DNA of 62,134 nt from Helicobacteraceae bacterium (GTDB taxonomy: Bacteria; Campylobacterota; Campylobacteria; Campylobacterales; Sulfurimonadaceae). The DNA is taken from assembly GCA_026988515.1 (NCBI GenBank), contig JALSLA010000019.1, positions 1-62,134 on the forward strand, read 5' to 3'. Of this stretch, positions 47,219 through 56,509 are shown piece by piece. How positions within the stretch are numbered: position 1 is the first letter of the stretch; every line of letters starts with the position of its first letter. A model generated the notes under the pieces. It was not told the origin of the DNA. It saw nothing but the letters and a program-made list of their open reading frames with translations, and did no database searches. A program made the position numbers and the translations under genes.

Positions 47219-47287
47219 TATTGTCCTTAACTCATTTTAAAAAATAGATGGTATAATCGTACAAAATTCATTAAAAAGTGAGATACT

Positions 47288-48148
47288 ATGACCTTACCGG
47301 CTTTAGATATTCCCATCACATTGCCTATTGAACTGCCGCTTTTAGTGCACCCGATCACCGTACATTTTGCTATAGTGCTACCCATTGTCATTCTTTTGCT
47401 GGAGCTGAGCAATCTGGTATTTAAACGGCGGGCTTTGAGTGTGACATCGCTTCTTTTTATGCTTCTTGTTGTACTTGTCTATTTTGCTGCATTTTTTACC
47501 GGAAAAGTGGATGGTTCCGAAGCCGGTCCGCTCTTGAGTGCAGCTGGAAAAGAAGAGCTTCAAGAGCATAAGCTCATCGGCACCTATTTAGTGTATGCAA
47601 CCATCTTGTTGGTTGCTGTGAAGTCATTTAGCATGCTAATAGCACGAGGCTGGGCAAAAGGGCTCTTCTTTTTGGTACTGGTTCTTTTTATTGCAGCAAG
47701 TTTAAAGCAAGGAAAAGACGGCGGCGAATTAGTATATGAGTACGGTGCCAATAATGCCATGGTGTCAACGCATGAAGATACTATTGACGACCTTAACGAT
47801 AAAATCGAAGAACTGGAAGAGCAGCTAGAGCAGTCTAAAGCAGTTTCTGGAGCAACAGTAGAGGCAGTGAAAGAGGTTCAAAAAGAGCTTGGGAACAGTG
47901 TTGACACTGTTGTTGATGCGACCAGCGATGTGGTTGAGGCAGTGACGGATTATGTAAATAAAACGGCACAAAGTGTCAGCAAGGCTGTTAAAGAGGTTGT
48001 CGGTGATGTCAATAGCAGCGCTTCCGATGCGGCAGCAAGCGAGACGGCAGATCAGAACAGTTCAAGTCCGATGGATGAAGCCGTTCCGGTATCGATGCCT
48101 CAGAGAGATCAGGCAGATTTTCCCCGCGGCACTATTGCAACGCATTAA
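47288..48148 (+). CDS. DUF2231 membrane protein with long coiled-coil tail
   Basis: The 286-residue protein has four hydrophobic segments in residues about 18-145, with LLVHPITVHFAIVLP typical of DUF2231. A heptad-rich charged segment follows (DTIDDLNDKIEELEEQLEQ), then an amphipathic Val/Ala/Asp repeat region (TVVDATSDVVEAVTDYVNK) and a polar tail. The domain is predicted membrane-bound with conserved His. Its function is unknown, possibly haem or redox related. TATAAT lies at 47252-47257. Confidence 0.8.
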   Translation: MTLPALDIPITLPIELPLLVHPITVHFAIVLPIVILLLELSNLVFKRRALSVTSLLFMLLVVLVYFAAFFTGKVDGSEAGPLLSAAGKEELQEHKLIGTYLVYATILLVAVKSFSMLIARGWAKGLFFLVLVLFIAASLKQGKDGGELVYEYGANNAMVSTHEDTIDDLNDKIEELEEQLEQSKAVSGATVEAVKEVQKELGNSVDTVVDATSDVVEAVTDYVNKTAQSVSKAVKEVVGDVNSSASDAAASETADQNSSSPMDEAVPVSMPQRDQADFPRGTIATH

Positions 48149-48162
48149 TTTACATGTAAATT
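48147..48162. repeat. Perfect 16-bp palindrome of the TTTACATGTAAA repeat family
   Basis: AATTTACATGTAAATT reads the same on both strands and lies between the DUF2231 stop and the thrS promoter. It is the longest perfect member of a family of at least 19 TACATGTA sites in the window. Confidence 0.8.
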
Positions 48163-48188
48163 GTGCTTAAAGCAAAACAAGGCATAAT
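48161..48188 (+). promoter_or_regulatory. Candidate promoter for thrS-infC
   Basis: TTGTGC (48161-48166) and CATAAT (48183-48188) are separated by 16 nt. They begin right after a perfect 16-bp palindrome containing TTTACATGTAAA (48147-48162), which may overlap the -35 region. Confidence 0.5.
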
Positions 48189-48254
48189 TGCGACACATTT
48201 ACGTAAGATCTTTTGAGGAGGTCTTACCATCAAGATATTAGGAATACGATAGCA

Positions 48255-50063
48255 GTGGATACAATAGCCATAAAACATAACGATGAGATTGTCGATCTCC
48301 AGACGGCAGAAGCGAAAGGGATTAGCGGTAGCCCTATTGTGCTGGACAACTCCGATGATGCCCTCGAGGTATTGCGACACTCAACCGCTCATTTGATGGC
48401 GCAAGCCATTAAGATGCTCTATCCCGATGCACAATTTTTTGTCGGTCCGGTCGTTAAAGAGGGGTTCTACTACGATTTTAAGGTACACGAAGAGATTGGC
48501 GAAGGAGATCTTAAGCGCATTGAAAAGCAGATGCTCGCTTTGGCAAAGAAAAAATATGAGATTGAGCGTTACGAAATTTCAAAAGAGGAAGCGCAGAAAA
48601 AATTTGCCGATGATCCGTTGAAACTGGCAGTGATGGATCGCATCCCCGATACCGTAGTCTCCATATACAAGCAGGGCGACTTTGAAGATTTGTGCCGCGG
48701 ACCGCATCTGCCCTCAGTAAAAGCCATTCGCTTTTTTAAGCTGACTAAAATAGCCGGCGCCTATTTGGGTGGTGATGCCAAGAATGAGATGCTTACACGT
48801 ATTTACGGCATTGCTTTTGCCGACAAAGAGTCGTTGAAAAAGCATTTGGAGATGCTTGCGGAAGCTGAAAAACGTGATCACCGAAAAATTGGTGCTCAGA
48901 TGAAACTGTTTACTTTTCGCGAAGAGGTCGGCGCAGGATTTCCCATATGGCTTCCTGCCGGGGCTCGGTTACGCTCACGTCTGGAAGATTTACTCTTTAA
49001 AGCACATCGCAAACGGGGGTATGAGCCGGTGCGCGGTCCGGAGATGTTGCGTTCGGACTTGTGGAAACAGTCCGGACACTACCAAAACTACGGTGACAAT
49101 ATGTATTTCACCATCATTGATGATGTTGAGTTTGGTGTGAAACCAATGAACTGTGTCGGGCACATTAAAGTTTATGAAGACGAATTACACTCTTATCGTG
49201 ATTTGCCGATAAAGTATTTTGAGTACGGTGTGGTACACCGTCATGAGATGACCGGAGCACTGCACGGTCTGTTTCGAGTACGTGAGTTTACTCAAGATGA
49301 TGCGCATATTTTCTGTACATCCGAACAGATTGAAGAGCAAATTATCGAGGTGGTTGATTTTGTCGATAAAATTATGAAAACGTTTGCGTTTGACTACAAG
49401 ATGATGATTTCAACCAAGCCGGAAAAAGCAGTCGGCAGTGATGCCGTATGGGAAGTTTCTACACAGGCACTTAAAAATGCGATGGACTCCAACCATCTTG
49501 ATTATGAGATCGATGAGGGAGGCGGTGCGTTTTACGGACCTAAAATCGATATTAAAATTACCGATGCGATCGGGCGTGAGTGGCAGTGCGGTACGATTCA
49601 ACTCGATTTTAATCTTCCGGAGCGATTCGCGCTGGAGTATAACGGCGACGACAACAGCAAGATACAGCCGGTGATGATTCATCGTGCCATTTTAGGTTCA
49701 TTTGAGCGTTTTATTGGTATATTAACAGAACACTATGCTGGTGAATTTCCTATGTTCATTGCGCCGACACAGGTGGCGATCGTTCCCATTGCGCCATCAC
49801 ATCAGGCGTATGCTGAAGTGTTACGGGAGAAGTTGCTCGATATTGGGGCAGATTCGGAAATTTTTAACAAGAACGAAAGTTTGGCGAAACGTATTCGCAC
49901 AGCGGAGAAGGGTCGTGTTCCTATGATTATTGTAATTGGCGATGATGAGGTTGCAAACGCAACCGTTGCTGTGCGTGATCGACGGACACGAGAACAATAC
50001 AATGCAAGTGAATCAGAGTTTATAACGATGATTCAAGAAAAAATTAGAGAGGTACATTTTTGA
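48255..50063 (+). CDS. thrS: Threonine--tRNA ligase
   Basis: ThrRS charges tRNA-Thr. The editing domain ([20 protein letters not shown]) and the class II catalytic core ([68 protein letters not shown]) are complete, with an anticodon-binding domain after them. The start is unclear. The tracked TTG (48213) lies within the strong GAGGAGG itself. GTG 48255 gives 602 residues, a usual size in this group, and follows AGGAA, so I chose it. The unused GAGGAGG upstream is odd. infC overlaps the 3' end. Confidence 0.95.
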   Translation: MDTIAIKHNDEIVDLQTAEAKGISGSPIVLDNSDDALEVLRHSTAHLMAQAIKMLYPDAQFFVGPVVKEGFYYDFKVHEEIGEGDLKRIEKQMLALAKKKYEIERYEISKEEAQKKFADDPLKLAVMDRIPDTVVSIYKQGDFEDLCRGPHLPSVKAIRFFKLTKIAGAYLGGDAKNEMLTRIYGIAFADKESLKKHLEMLAEAEKRDHRKIGAQMKLFTFREEVGAGFPIWLPAGARLRSRLEDLLFKAHRKRGYEPVRGPEMLRSDLWKQSGHYQNYGDNMYFTIIDDVEFGVKPMNCVGHIKVYEDELHSYRDLPIKYFEYGVVHRHEMTGALHGLFRVREFTQDDAHIFCTSEQIEEQIIEVVDFVDKIMKTFAFDYKMMISTKPEKAVGSDAVWEVSTQALKNAMDSNHLDYEIDEGGGAFYGPKIDIKITDAIGREWQCGTIQLDFNLPERFALEYNGDDNSKIQPVMIHRAILGSFERFIGILTEHYAGEFPMFIAPTQVAIVPIAPSHQAYAEVLREKLLDIGADSEIFNKNESLAKRIRTAEKGRVPMIIVIGDDEVANATVAVRDRRTREQYNASESEFITMIQEKIREVHF

Positions 50064-50590
50064 GTAAAAAAGATCAGGTCATTATGAATGATGACATTAG
50101 AGTTCCCGAGGTTCGTTGTAATGTTGACGGCGAAGAATCGCTAGGCGTTGTTTCGATTGATGAGGCAATGAATAAAGCTAACGAGATGGGGCTCGATCTT
50201 GTGCTGATCGCTCCCAATGCCAAGCCACCGGTCGCTAAGGTAATGGACTATGGTAAATACAAATACCAAGAAGAGAAAAAACTTAAAGAGCAGCGTAAAA
50301 ATCAGACAAAAATTGAAATTAAAGAGATCAAACTTTCGGTTAAAATTGCCGATAACGACATCAGCTACAAAGTCAAACATGCGCGCGAGTTTTTAGAGTC
50401 AGGCAAACTGGTAAAATTTCGCGTCTTTTTGCGTGGACGTGAAATGGCGCATCCCGAAGCGGCAAAAGCAGTTTTGCTAAAAGTCTGGCCCATGGTAGAA
50501 GATGTCGGACACATGGACAAGCCGCCGAAATTTGAAGGGCGTTATTACAATATGCTTGTAACCCCTTTAAAAGATGATAAAAAAAAATAA
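50060..50590 (+). CDS. infC: Translation initiation factor IF-3
   Basis: IF-3 binds the 30S subunit and checks start-codon choice. The 176-residue protein has the N-domain ([39 protein letters not shown]), a Lys-rich linker and the C-domain ([22 protein letters not shown]). Translation seems to start at TTG overlapping the thrS stop (TTGA), with AGAGAGG upstream. Rare start codons are a known autoregulatory feature of infC in other bacteria, so the TTG may be functional. An internal ATG at 50084 would shorten the N-terminus by eight residues. Confidence 0.95.
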   Translation: MSKKDQVIMNDDIRVPEVRCNVDGEESLGVVSIDEAMNKANEMGLDLVLIAPNAKPPVAKVMDYGKYKYQEEKKLKEQRKNQTKIEIKEIKLSVKIADNDISYKVKHAREFLESGKLVKFRVFLRGREMAHPEAAKAVLLKVWPMVEDVGHMDKPPKFEGRYYNMLVTPLKDDKKK

Positions 50591-50610
50591 AGAGACATAA
50601 CTGAGTCTCT
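50591..50610 (+). terminator. Stem-loop after infC
   Basis: AGAGAC (50591-50596) pairs with GTCTCT (50605-50610) immediately after the stop codon. There is no U-tract, so it is at most a weak terminator ahead of the rpmI promoter. Confidence 0.35.
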
Positions 50611-50660
50611 GCCGAGGCTCACGCTCTCTTCCGTGCTGACGTAATCTACATGTAAAATCA

Positions 50661-50689
50661 TTGTAATCATTGCAAAAGTTCGCTATAAT
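50661..50689 (+). promoter_or_regulatory. Promoter for rpmI-rplT
   Basis: TTGTAA (50661-50666), a 17-nt spacer and TATAAT (50684-50689) make a near-ideal sigma70 promoter 45 nt before rpmI. A TACATGTA site lies 7 nt upstream of the -35 box. Confidence 0.75.
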
Positions 50690-50733
50690 GCCAGACCTCA
50701 AATTCTAGAGAATCATACGAAAGGAGTCCTACG

Positions 50734-50925
50734 ATGCCTAAAATGAAATCGGTTAAAGGCGCTGTCAAGCGTTTTAAGGTGAAGAAAAACGGTTCGATTA
50801 AGCGCGGTACTGCGTACAGAAGCCATATTTTGACCAAACAAGATGCTCAAACACGCCGTGAACAAAATCGACCCAAAACGGTAGCGAAAGCTGACGAAAA
50901 AAATATTAAAGCTATGATTGCATAG
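50734..50925 (+). CDS. rpmI: 50S ribosomal protein L35
   Basis: L35 is a small basic protein of the large ribosomal subunit. The 63-residue product starts MPKMKSVKGAVKRFKVKKNG and contains the family's RSHILTKQD segment. AAGGAG precedes the ATG. It stands between infC and rplT as in most bacteria, but with its own promoter. Confidence 0.97.
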   Translation: MPKMKSVKGAVKRFKVKKNGSIKRGTAYRSHILTKQDAQTRREQNRPKTVAKADEKNIKAMIA

Positions 50926-51020
50926 TGTAACACAATAGTATCTCCACATTTAAAGTGGGCAAGTCCGTATAACAACGGCACCTTAGCGCCATTGCGTCAG
51001 GGGTAAAGAAAAGGAATAAC

Positions 51021-51374
51021 ATGCCAAGAGTAAGAACAGGCAGCGTCCGAAGACGTCGCCATAAAAAGATTTTAAAACTAGCTAAAGGTTTCTACAGCGG
51101 TAGACGAAAACATTTTCGAAAAGCAAAAGAGCAGATTGAACGCAGTCTTGTTTATGCCTTTCGTGATCGAAAGCAGAAAAAACGTGAATTCCGTAAGTTG
51201 TGGATTATCCGTATTAATGCTGCCTGTCGTCTTAACGACATTAGCTACTCTCGTTTTATTAACGGATTGAAAAAATCCGGTATCGAGCTCGATCGTAAAA
51301 TTCTCGCCGATATGGCAATGAATGATGCCGCAGCATTTAGTGCGGTGGTAGCACAAGCCAAAGCAGCACTGTAG
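51021..51374 (+). CDS. rplT: 50S ribosomal protein L20
   Basis: L20 is needed for early large-subunit assembly and in many bacteria represses its own operon. The 117-residue protein has the basic N-terminal helix ([19 protein letters not shown]) and the conserved [11 protein letters not shown] and [18 protein letters not shown]. The 95-nt gap after rpmI could hold an L20-binding RNA structure, but I cannot define one by eye. Confidence 0.98.
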   Translation: MPRVRTGSVRRRRHKKILKLAKGFYSGRRKHFRKAKEQIERSLVYAFRDRKQKKREFRKLWIIRINAACRLNDISYSRFINGLKKSGIELDRKILADMAMNDAAAFSAVVAQAKAAL

Positions 51375-51392
51375 GAGTTTCTCCGCAGTGCT
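51365..51392. terminator. Shared hairpin between rplT and a convergent gene
   Basis: AGCACTG (51365-51371) pairs with CAGTGCT (51386-51392), and GGAG with CTCC inside, giving a long interrupted stem across the rplT stop codon. The convergent lipoprotein gene ends at 51391, so it may serve both directions. No U-tract is present. Confidence 0.5.
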
Positions 51393-51630
51393 ACTCCAGA
51401 ATATAGCCTTTCTCTTCCAAGCAGCGTAAGCACTCTTCATCTATCTTTGGTCGTGACGACGTTTCAATAGCCTTCATATCATAATAACGACACTCTTTAA
51501 AATCATTTTGTATCATCTCTTCACTGTGACCTTCCGGGCAGATAAGACCGTTAACGGTAATTGTTTTAGAGCTGCAACCGCTATAGAGCAGAAGGCTTAG
51601 GGGTACTGCTATGAGTGTGCGCGCTTTCAT
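51391..51630 (-). CDS. Small lipoprotein of unknown function
   Basis: I do not recognise a family. The 79-residue precursor has a lipobox (LLLYSGCSS) near residue 19. The mature part contains five further Cys in a short, polar sequence (GLICPEGHSEEM, DFKECRYYD, EECLRCLEEKGY). The CXXC near the C-terminus could bind metal or form a disulfide. Its start overlaps the thyX stop by 4 nt, so the two are probably co-transcribed. Confidence 0.72.
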   Translation of the reverse strand: MKARTLIAVPLSLLLYSGCSSKTITVNGLICPEGHSEEMIQNDFKECRYYDMKAIETSSRPKIDEECLRCLEEKGYILE

Positions 51631-52247
51631 TCGGCACTCTTTAAAGAGGCTTCAAAAAGGTAGCGGTGATCTTGCGGCAAGGCATTGTAAAGGTTGTGTG
51701 CCAAGTCACGAATTTCCCATAGTGCGGCTTTGTCGCTTCGTAATGCAATAAAGTTCTGCAGGCTGCGTGCATTGCAGCTCCATGTCAGCTCTGTTTTATA
51801 GCTTTCCGGCAGGCAGTACTTAGCGCGGTCGTTAGAAATTCCGGCAGATAATACTTGACGCAAGTTTTCCAGTGCTTTGACACTCATCTCATCGACAAGC
51901 GTTATGTGGGTTAATACCAGATATTTTGAAGCGCGTTTCAGGTCATTTGGTTCAAAAGGCTCTTCGTCTTTAAGTTCTTTAAGGGTATAGCGTGTGCTTT
52001 TAACTGAGAGTGATGCCATACGATGACGGGAAAGTTCTTGCAGCAGAGCGCGGCTAACCCCTTTGATATAGAAGTTGTAGGCAAGATGCTCCAGCGTCGA
52101 AGCATGCTTGAATTTATTACCGACTCGGTCAATGAGTTCACGGTCTTTATCGCCGCCGTTATCGCTTTTGTCAAAGCTTTGCCAACAGGTGCGTATGGCA
52201 TTGGCGCAAACAACAAGCGGTGTGTAGTGGTTTAATGTAACGTTCAT
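51627..52247 (-). CDS. thyX: FAD-dependent thymidylate synthase ThyX
   Basis: ThyX makes dTMP from dUMP with FAD and methylene-THF, replacing ThyA. The 206-residue protein has the defining motif RHRMASLSVKSTRY (RHRxxS...SxRY) near residue 75, and the C-terminal NARSLQNFIALRSDKAA region that binds flavin and dUMP. It is the expected enzyme in Campylobacterota. A small lipoprotein gene overlaps its 3' end. Confidence 0.96.
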   Translation of the reverse strand: MNVTLNHYTPLVVCANAIRTCWQSFDKSDNGGDKDRELIDRVGNKFKHASTLEHLAYNFYIKGVSRALLQELSRHRMASLSVKSTRYTLKELKDEEPFEPNDLKRASKYLVLTHITLVDEMSVKALENLRQVLSAGISNDRAKYCLPESYKTELTWSCNARSLQNFIALRSDKAALWEIRDLAHNLYNALPQDHRYLFEASLKSAE

Positions 52248-52311
52248 AAGGAAATCCTTTATGCTTTTTTAATTATAGCAAAAGTCGTCGAAAAAAGAGA
52301 CAGGCGCATCG

Positions 52312-52330
52312 CTCCCGCCGAAGGCGAGAG
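52312..52330 (-). terminator. Terminator after the RNase J gene
   Basis: On the - strand CTCTCGCC-TTC-GGCGGGAG forms an 8-bp stem with one G-U pair, just after the stop codon. TCTTTTTTCG follows about 17 nt later. Confidence 0.55.
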
Positions 52331-54274
52331 TTACATAACAAAGACGTTGGGTACGATGAGCGGGTATTTTTTCATTTTTCGGTAAATGTGTTTGCGTACC
52401 ACCTGTCTGAGATCATTTTCCATGGCCTTGGGGTTTTCGATATGTCCGGGTTTGAGATTGACCATAAAATGTTCAAGCACATCTTCCATCTCTTTGGCAA
52501 ATGCCTTGTCCTGTTTGTCAGCAACCAGACCAAAAGAGGTGACACGCGGCTTGGAGATCAGATGGGAATCGGCTTCGCTCACCTGAGCCACGATCATGAC
52601 AATACCGTCATTGGCCATTTTCTGACGGTCAATGACAATATCGTCTTCAATCTGATGATTATTTTGATTGTCAATATAGGTTTTCCCGGTTTTGACACTC
52701 TTGACTTTGCGCATGAACTTCGGACCGACCTCAATACAGTCGCCATCAGTCATGAGCAGAATATTGCGCTCGGGAATACCGCATGCCATTCCGGTCTCTT
52801 TGTGTTTCATTATATGGTTGTATTCGCCGTGTACCGGTAAAAAGAATTTGGGATTGCAGAGGCGCAGCAGCAACTTTTGCTCTTCAATGCCGGCATGTCC
52901 GGATACATGTAAATCCCGATCGTTTGCTACTTTGGCACCGGCACGCTGCAGGTGGTTAAGCATGCCCGAAATAGAACCTTCGTTGCCCGGAATTGCACGA
53001 GACGAGAGGACAATAAGATCGGTCGGCTTGATTTTAATATGGCGGTGCTCCCCAATGGACATGCGATACAGTGCCGAATTGGGTTCTCCTTGTGAACCGG
53101 TGGTGACAATCAGTACATCTTTGTCGTTCATGCGACTCACTTCATCGGCATCGACAAAGATATTTTTAGGTAGTTTGATATAGTCGTACTGCATGGTTAC
53201 TTCCAGATTGCGCTCCATGGAGCGTCCGATAACACATACTTTACGCTTATACTTAATACCGTATTGAATGGCCTGATAAACACGATGTACGTTAGAGCTA
53301 AAGGTCGAGAGAATAACCCGTCCTTCTGCTTTGGCAAACATACGATCAAGTGCAGGAGCAACGGTCAACTCACTGGGGGTTATCTCTTTGTTATATGAGT
53401 TAGTCGAGTCGGAGAGCATGCATAAAACACCTTTTTCGCCATAGGCGGCAAAGCGGTGCAGGTCGGCCGTATAGCCGTCAATAGGGGTGTGGTCGATTTT
53501 AAAGTCACCGGTATGAATGATGGTGCCTGCTGCTGTTGTAATAGCGAGTGACGAGGAGTCTAAAATAGAGTGAGTCATATGCATCCACTCAATTTCAAAA
53601 TCATTACCGATCTTATAAATTTTGCGTTTCTCTACCGGATTGAAATAGCGTCGAAACTCTTTAAGGTGATGTTCATCAAATTTATTGCCGATCATGGCGA
53701 GCGGTAGCGGTGAGGCATAGATAGGAAACTGCATCTCTTTGTAGAGGTAAGGCATGGCACCGATATGATCTTCGTGAGCATGGGTAATGATGACGGCAAC
53801 AATTTTTTTGCGAATTTCCCGTAGATAAGAGAAGTCCGGTACTAAAATATCGACACCGTGCATCTCTTCATCGGGAAAACTCATGCCGACATCAACTAAA
53901 ATGGCCTCCTTGTCCGTCTCAAAAACGGTGATGTTTCCACCAATTTCACCCAAACCGCCCAAGGGTGTGATCCGTACTTTGGCCGTTGAGTTGAGATCGA
54001 GTTTAAAATGCGGGTTGAGTCGATTTTTATGAATCTCTTGATTTTTGATGACACTCTCTTTGAGCACCGAGTCGACGGGAGCGGGGGCATTACGTCGTCG
54101 ATTTTTGTTGCCCCCTTGTTTGTTGCGGTTTGCGGTGTTACGTGAGCGGTTATTTCTGTTTTGTTGCGGTTTTCCACCCTCTTTTGTCTCTTTATTTTTG
54201 GGGTTTTGTTTTGGTGCTGCCGATTTTTTCGGGGCACTCTTACTTGGTGTGGGCTGTCTCTCTTCTTGGTTCAT
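52331..54274 (-). CDS. rnj: Ribonuclease J
   Basis: RNase J is the main 5'-3' exo- and endoribonuclease of mRNA decay in bacteria without RNase E. The 647-residue protein has a 130-residue Lys/Asn/Arg-rich disordered N-terminus (KPQQNRNNRSRNTANRNK), as in Helicobacter. The metallo-beta-lactamase core (THAHEDHIGAMPYL, IIHTGDFKID), the beta-CASP domain (SRAIPGNEGSI, SGHAGIEEQKLLL, PVHGEYNHI) and a C-terminal domain follow. ksgA lies 12 nt upstream on the same strand. Confidence 0.96.
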   Translation of the reverse strand: MNQEERQPTPSKSAPKKSAAPKQNPKNKETKEGGKPQQNRNNRSRNTANRNKQGGNKNRRRNAPAPVDSVLKESVIKNQEIHKNRLNPHFKLDLNSTAKVRITPLGGLGEIGGNITVFETDKEAILVDVGMSFPDEEMHGVDILVPDFSYLREIRKKIVAVIITHAHEDHIGAMPYLYKEMQFPIYASPLPLAMIGNKFDEHHLKEFRRYFNPVEKRKIYKIGNDFEIEWMHMTHSILDSSSLAITTAAGTIIHTGDFKIDHTPIDGYTADLHRFAAYGEKGVLCMLSDSTNSYNKEITPSELTVAPALDRMFAKAEGRVILSTFSSNVHRVYQAIQYGIKYKRKVCVIGRSMERNLEVTMQYDYIKLPKNIFVDADEVSRMNDKDVLIVTTGSQGEPNSALYRMSIGEHRHIKIKPTDLIVLSSRAIPGNEGSISGMLNHLQRAGAKVANDRDLHVSGHAGIEEQKLLLRLCNPKFFLPVHGEYNHIMKHKETGMACGIPERNILLMTDGDCIEVGPKFMRKVKSVKTGKTYIDNQNNHQIEDDIVIDRQKMANDGIVMIVAQVSEADSHLISKPRVTSFGLVADKQDKAFAKEMEDVLEHFMVNLKPGHIENPKAMENDLRQVVRKHIYRKMKKYPLIVPNVFVM

Positions 54275-54286
54275 CCAAACTCCTTG

Positions 54287-55057
54287 TTATATCATTGTAT
54301 AGAGTTGGTGATAGTCATCGGTTGTTATCTGATGAGGTCGAATCGTCAGAGGAAGCTTAAGCGTCTCAAAGGCTTTGAGAACGCATGCTTTGTCGTAGCG
54401 TGACGTAAGGTTCTTCATCAAAGTTTTGCGCGGTTGGGCAAATGCAATTTTCAGCATTGCTTCAAACGCCGCGTTACTACGAGAGTGCTTCTTTTTAATG
54501 AGCAAGATCGCAGAATCCACTTTGGGCATGGGTTCAAACGCAGAGGGTGGAACGGTAGTAACAATGGAAGCCGTTCCGACGCTCTGTGTAATCACCCCTA
54601 AAGATCCAAACACTTTTTCGCTAGGCTGTGCCGCAAATTTTTGCGCCACCTCTTTTTGAACCATTACAAGCACATTTTGACACATCGGATCTGCGAGGGC
54701 CTTCAAGATGATGGTAGTGCCAATATAGTAAGGTAGATTGGCTACCAAATTATACGGCTCATCCAAAAGCGCACTCTGCCAAGTTTCCAGTACATCGCCA
54801 CAGTGTAGCTCCAACTGCTTGGTTGTGATTTTCTGTTCAAATTTTTCATTCAGGTGCTTGCAAAGATCCCGATCGACCTCAAAAGCAATAACGCTTCTGA
54901 CATCAACTAAATAGTTAGTTAAATCACCTAAGCCAGGTCCAATTTCGACAACCTTACAGGTGTCGTTGGGCATCGCTTGGATGATTTGATGCAAGATGCT
55001 CTCATCTTTTAAAAAATTTTGACCAAACTGTTTTTTGGCTTTATGAGAATGTTGCAT
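54287..55057 (-). CDS. rsmA: 16S rRNA adenine dimethyltransferase RsmA/KsgA
   Basis: RsmA dimethylates two adenosines near the 3' end of 16S rRNA. The 256-residue protein has QNFLKDESILHQI, the SAM motif VVEIGPGLGDLT, the catalytic motif NLPYYIG, and FEPMPKVDSAIL. The C-terminal domain contains QPRKTLMKNL. Its order ahead of rnj is common in this group. It is divergent from hisF across a gap that contains a perfect TTTACATGTAAA. Confidence 0.97.
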   Translation of the reverse strand: MQHSHKAKKQFGQNFLKDESILHQIIQAMPNDTCKVVEIGPGLGDLTNYLVDVRSVIAFEVDRDLCKHLNEKFEQKITTKQLELHCGDVLETWQSALLDEPYNLVANLPYYIGTTIILKALADPMCQNVLVMVQKEVAQKFAAQPSEKVFGSLGVITQSVGTASIVTTVPPSAFEPMPKVDSAILLIKKKHSRSNAAFEAMLKIAFAQPRKTLMKNLTSRYDKACVLKAFETLKLPLTIRPHQITTDDYHQLYTMI

Positions 55058-55131
55058 AAGGCATTTTATCCCAAAAGTGCTTAAGTGAATATTTGATGCA
55101 ATTTGTGGATTCCAAATTTTTGTTTGGAAAA

Positions 55132-55143
55132 TTTACATGTAAA
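55132..55143. repeat. TTTACATGTAAA palindrome between ksgA and hisF
   Basis: This is a perfect 12-mer (14 bp with flanking A/T) in the divergent ksgA-hisF gap, well upstream of the hisF start. It could sit in a promoter region for either gene. Confidence 0.75.
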
Positions 55144-55214
55144 TGAAAAGCTTGGCGTAGTGTTAAGTGAATTTGCTTTATACTTCGCTTACTTTAAATT
55201 ATGAGAGAGGCAGT

Positions 55215-55973
55215 ATGGACTATTTTGCCAAACGAATCATTCCGTGTCTGGACGTTAAAGACGGACGCGTGGTTAAAGGAGTGAATTTTGTAGGCTTGCG
55301 TGATGCCGGTGATCCGGTTGAAGTGGCGAAGCGCTATAACGAAGAGGGTGCCGATGAGATCACCTTTTTAGATATCGGCGCTTCTCATGAAGGACGTGAT
55401 ACTATTGTAGATATAGTGGAGCAGGTGGCACGCGAGGTCTTTATTCCGCTAACGGTTGGTGGCGGTATTCGTAAGCTTGAGGATATTTATGCCCTGCTTA
55501 ATGTCGGATGTGATAAAGTGAGTGTTAACTCTGCGGCACTGAAGCGTCCGGAACTTATTAACGAAGGTGCCAAGCGGTTTGGATCACAATGTATTGTCGT
55601 TGCCATTGATGTCAAGCAGACCGAAGCAGGGTATCGTGTTTTTTTAAACGGCGGACGGGTTGATACGGGTATTGATGCTGTTGCCTGGGCGCAAGAGGCG
55701 GCAGATCGAGGTGCGGGTGAAATTTTACTGACATCCATGGACGCCGACGGTACCAAAGCGGGGTTTGACATGATGATTACAACGCAGTTGAGTCGGATGC
55801 TCAACATTCCTATTATTGCCAGCGGCGGTGCGGGGAGCATGGCGCATATTCGTGAGGTGTTTGAAGCAGGTGCCGATGCGGCACTGGCCGCATCAATCTT
55901 TCACTACAAAGAGATTGATATCATGAGGCTAAAAGCGTACCTGCATGAGCATCATATACCGGTACGCCTATGA
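55215..55973 (+). CDS. hisF: Imidazole glycerol phosphate synthase subunit HisF
   Basis: HisF is the (beta/alpha)8 cyclase that joins PRFAR and ammonia in histidine synthesis, working with HisH. The catalytic Asp lies in [15 protein letters not shown], with phosphate-binding [24 protein letters not shown] and IIASGGAGS. The tracked start (55167) adds an unrelated leader. AGAGAGG before the ATG at 55215 decides 252 residues. The next gene overlaps by 4 nt (ATGA). hisH is not in this window. Confidence 0.96.
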   Translation: MDYFAKRIIPCLDVKDGRVVKGVNFVGLRDAGDPVEVAKRYNEEGADEITFLDIGASHEGRDTIVDIVEQVAREVFIPLTVGGGIRKLEDIYALLNVGCDKVSVNSAALKRPELINEGAKRFGSQCIVVAIDVKQTEAGYRVFLNGGRVDTGIDAVAWAQEAADRGAGEILLTSMDADGTKAGFDMMITTQLSRMLNIPIIASGGAGSMAHIREVFEAGADAALAASIFHYKEIDIMRLKAYLHEHHIPVRL

Positions 55974-56509
55974 TTGTCTGTGCCGGAAACAGTGAAACCT
56001 TTTCATTTGCAACGCCAATGGGTGTCGGGTTGATTGAGATGAGTATCAATCTGACCCGTTTATGTCTTTTTGACAAGCCGGACTTTTTGCTTTTTGTCGG
56101 GAGTGCCGGCAGTTACGGTACCCATCAGATTCTTGATATTGTAGAATCGAAGACGGCAGCCAACATTGAACTGGCTTTTTTGCAGAAAAAAGCCTATACA
56201 CCGCTTGAAAATGTTGTCTCAACACAGACACAACAGGGCAAAGATGTTATTGTCAACTCCTCAAATTACATTACCACCGACGCGATATTGGCACAAAAAT
56301 TTGTGTCAATGGGCATTGAACTGGAGAATATGGAATTTTTTGCCGTCTTGAAAGTTGCTCAGGCGTTTGACATTCCTGCCGGCGGTCTGTTTTGCGTGAC
56401 CAATTTTTGTAATGAGTCGGCTCATGAAGATTTTCTCAAGCACCACGAGCAGGCCAAGAGGGCATTGCACATACATGTAAATCGGCGCATTGGCGAGTTG
56501 ACATCGTGA
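55970..56509 (+). CDS. Purine-nucleoside phosphorylase/nucleosidase-like protein
   Basis: The 179-residue protein resembles the PNP/MTA-nucleosidase superfamily: [13 protein letters not shown] fits the phosphate/ribose-binding strand, [14 protein letters not shown] the purine-site ENMExxA motif, and [19 protein letters not shown] the usual VTN end with a late acidic residue. It is shorter than MTAN (about 230), and the N-terminal part is reduced. The substrate is uncertain. It overlaps hisF and rlmN by 4 nt on either side. Confidence 0.8.
   Translation: MIVCAGNSETFSFATPMGVGLIEMSINLTRLCLFDKPDFLLFVGSAGSYGTHQILDIVESKTAANIELAFLQKKAYTPLENVVSTQTQQGKDVIVNSSNYITTDAILAQKFVSMGIELENMEFFAVLKVAQAFDIPAGGLFCVTNFCNESAHEDFLKHHEQAKRALHIHVNRRIGELTS

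Noticed and set aside
48163-48254. T-box or threonine attenuator before thrS
   Set aside because: The leader is short, and I found no specifier loop, T-box sequence or competing terminator hairpin.
53000-53100. Frameshift in rnj suggested by an overlapping 163-aa + strand ORF
   Set aside because: The - strand frame is continuous through all RNase J motifs. The + ORF is a shadow.
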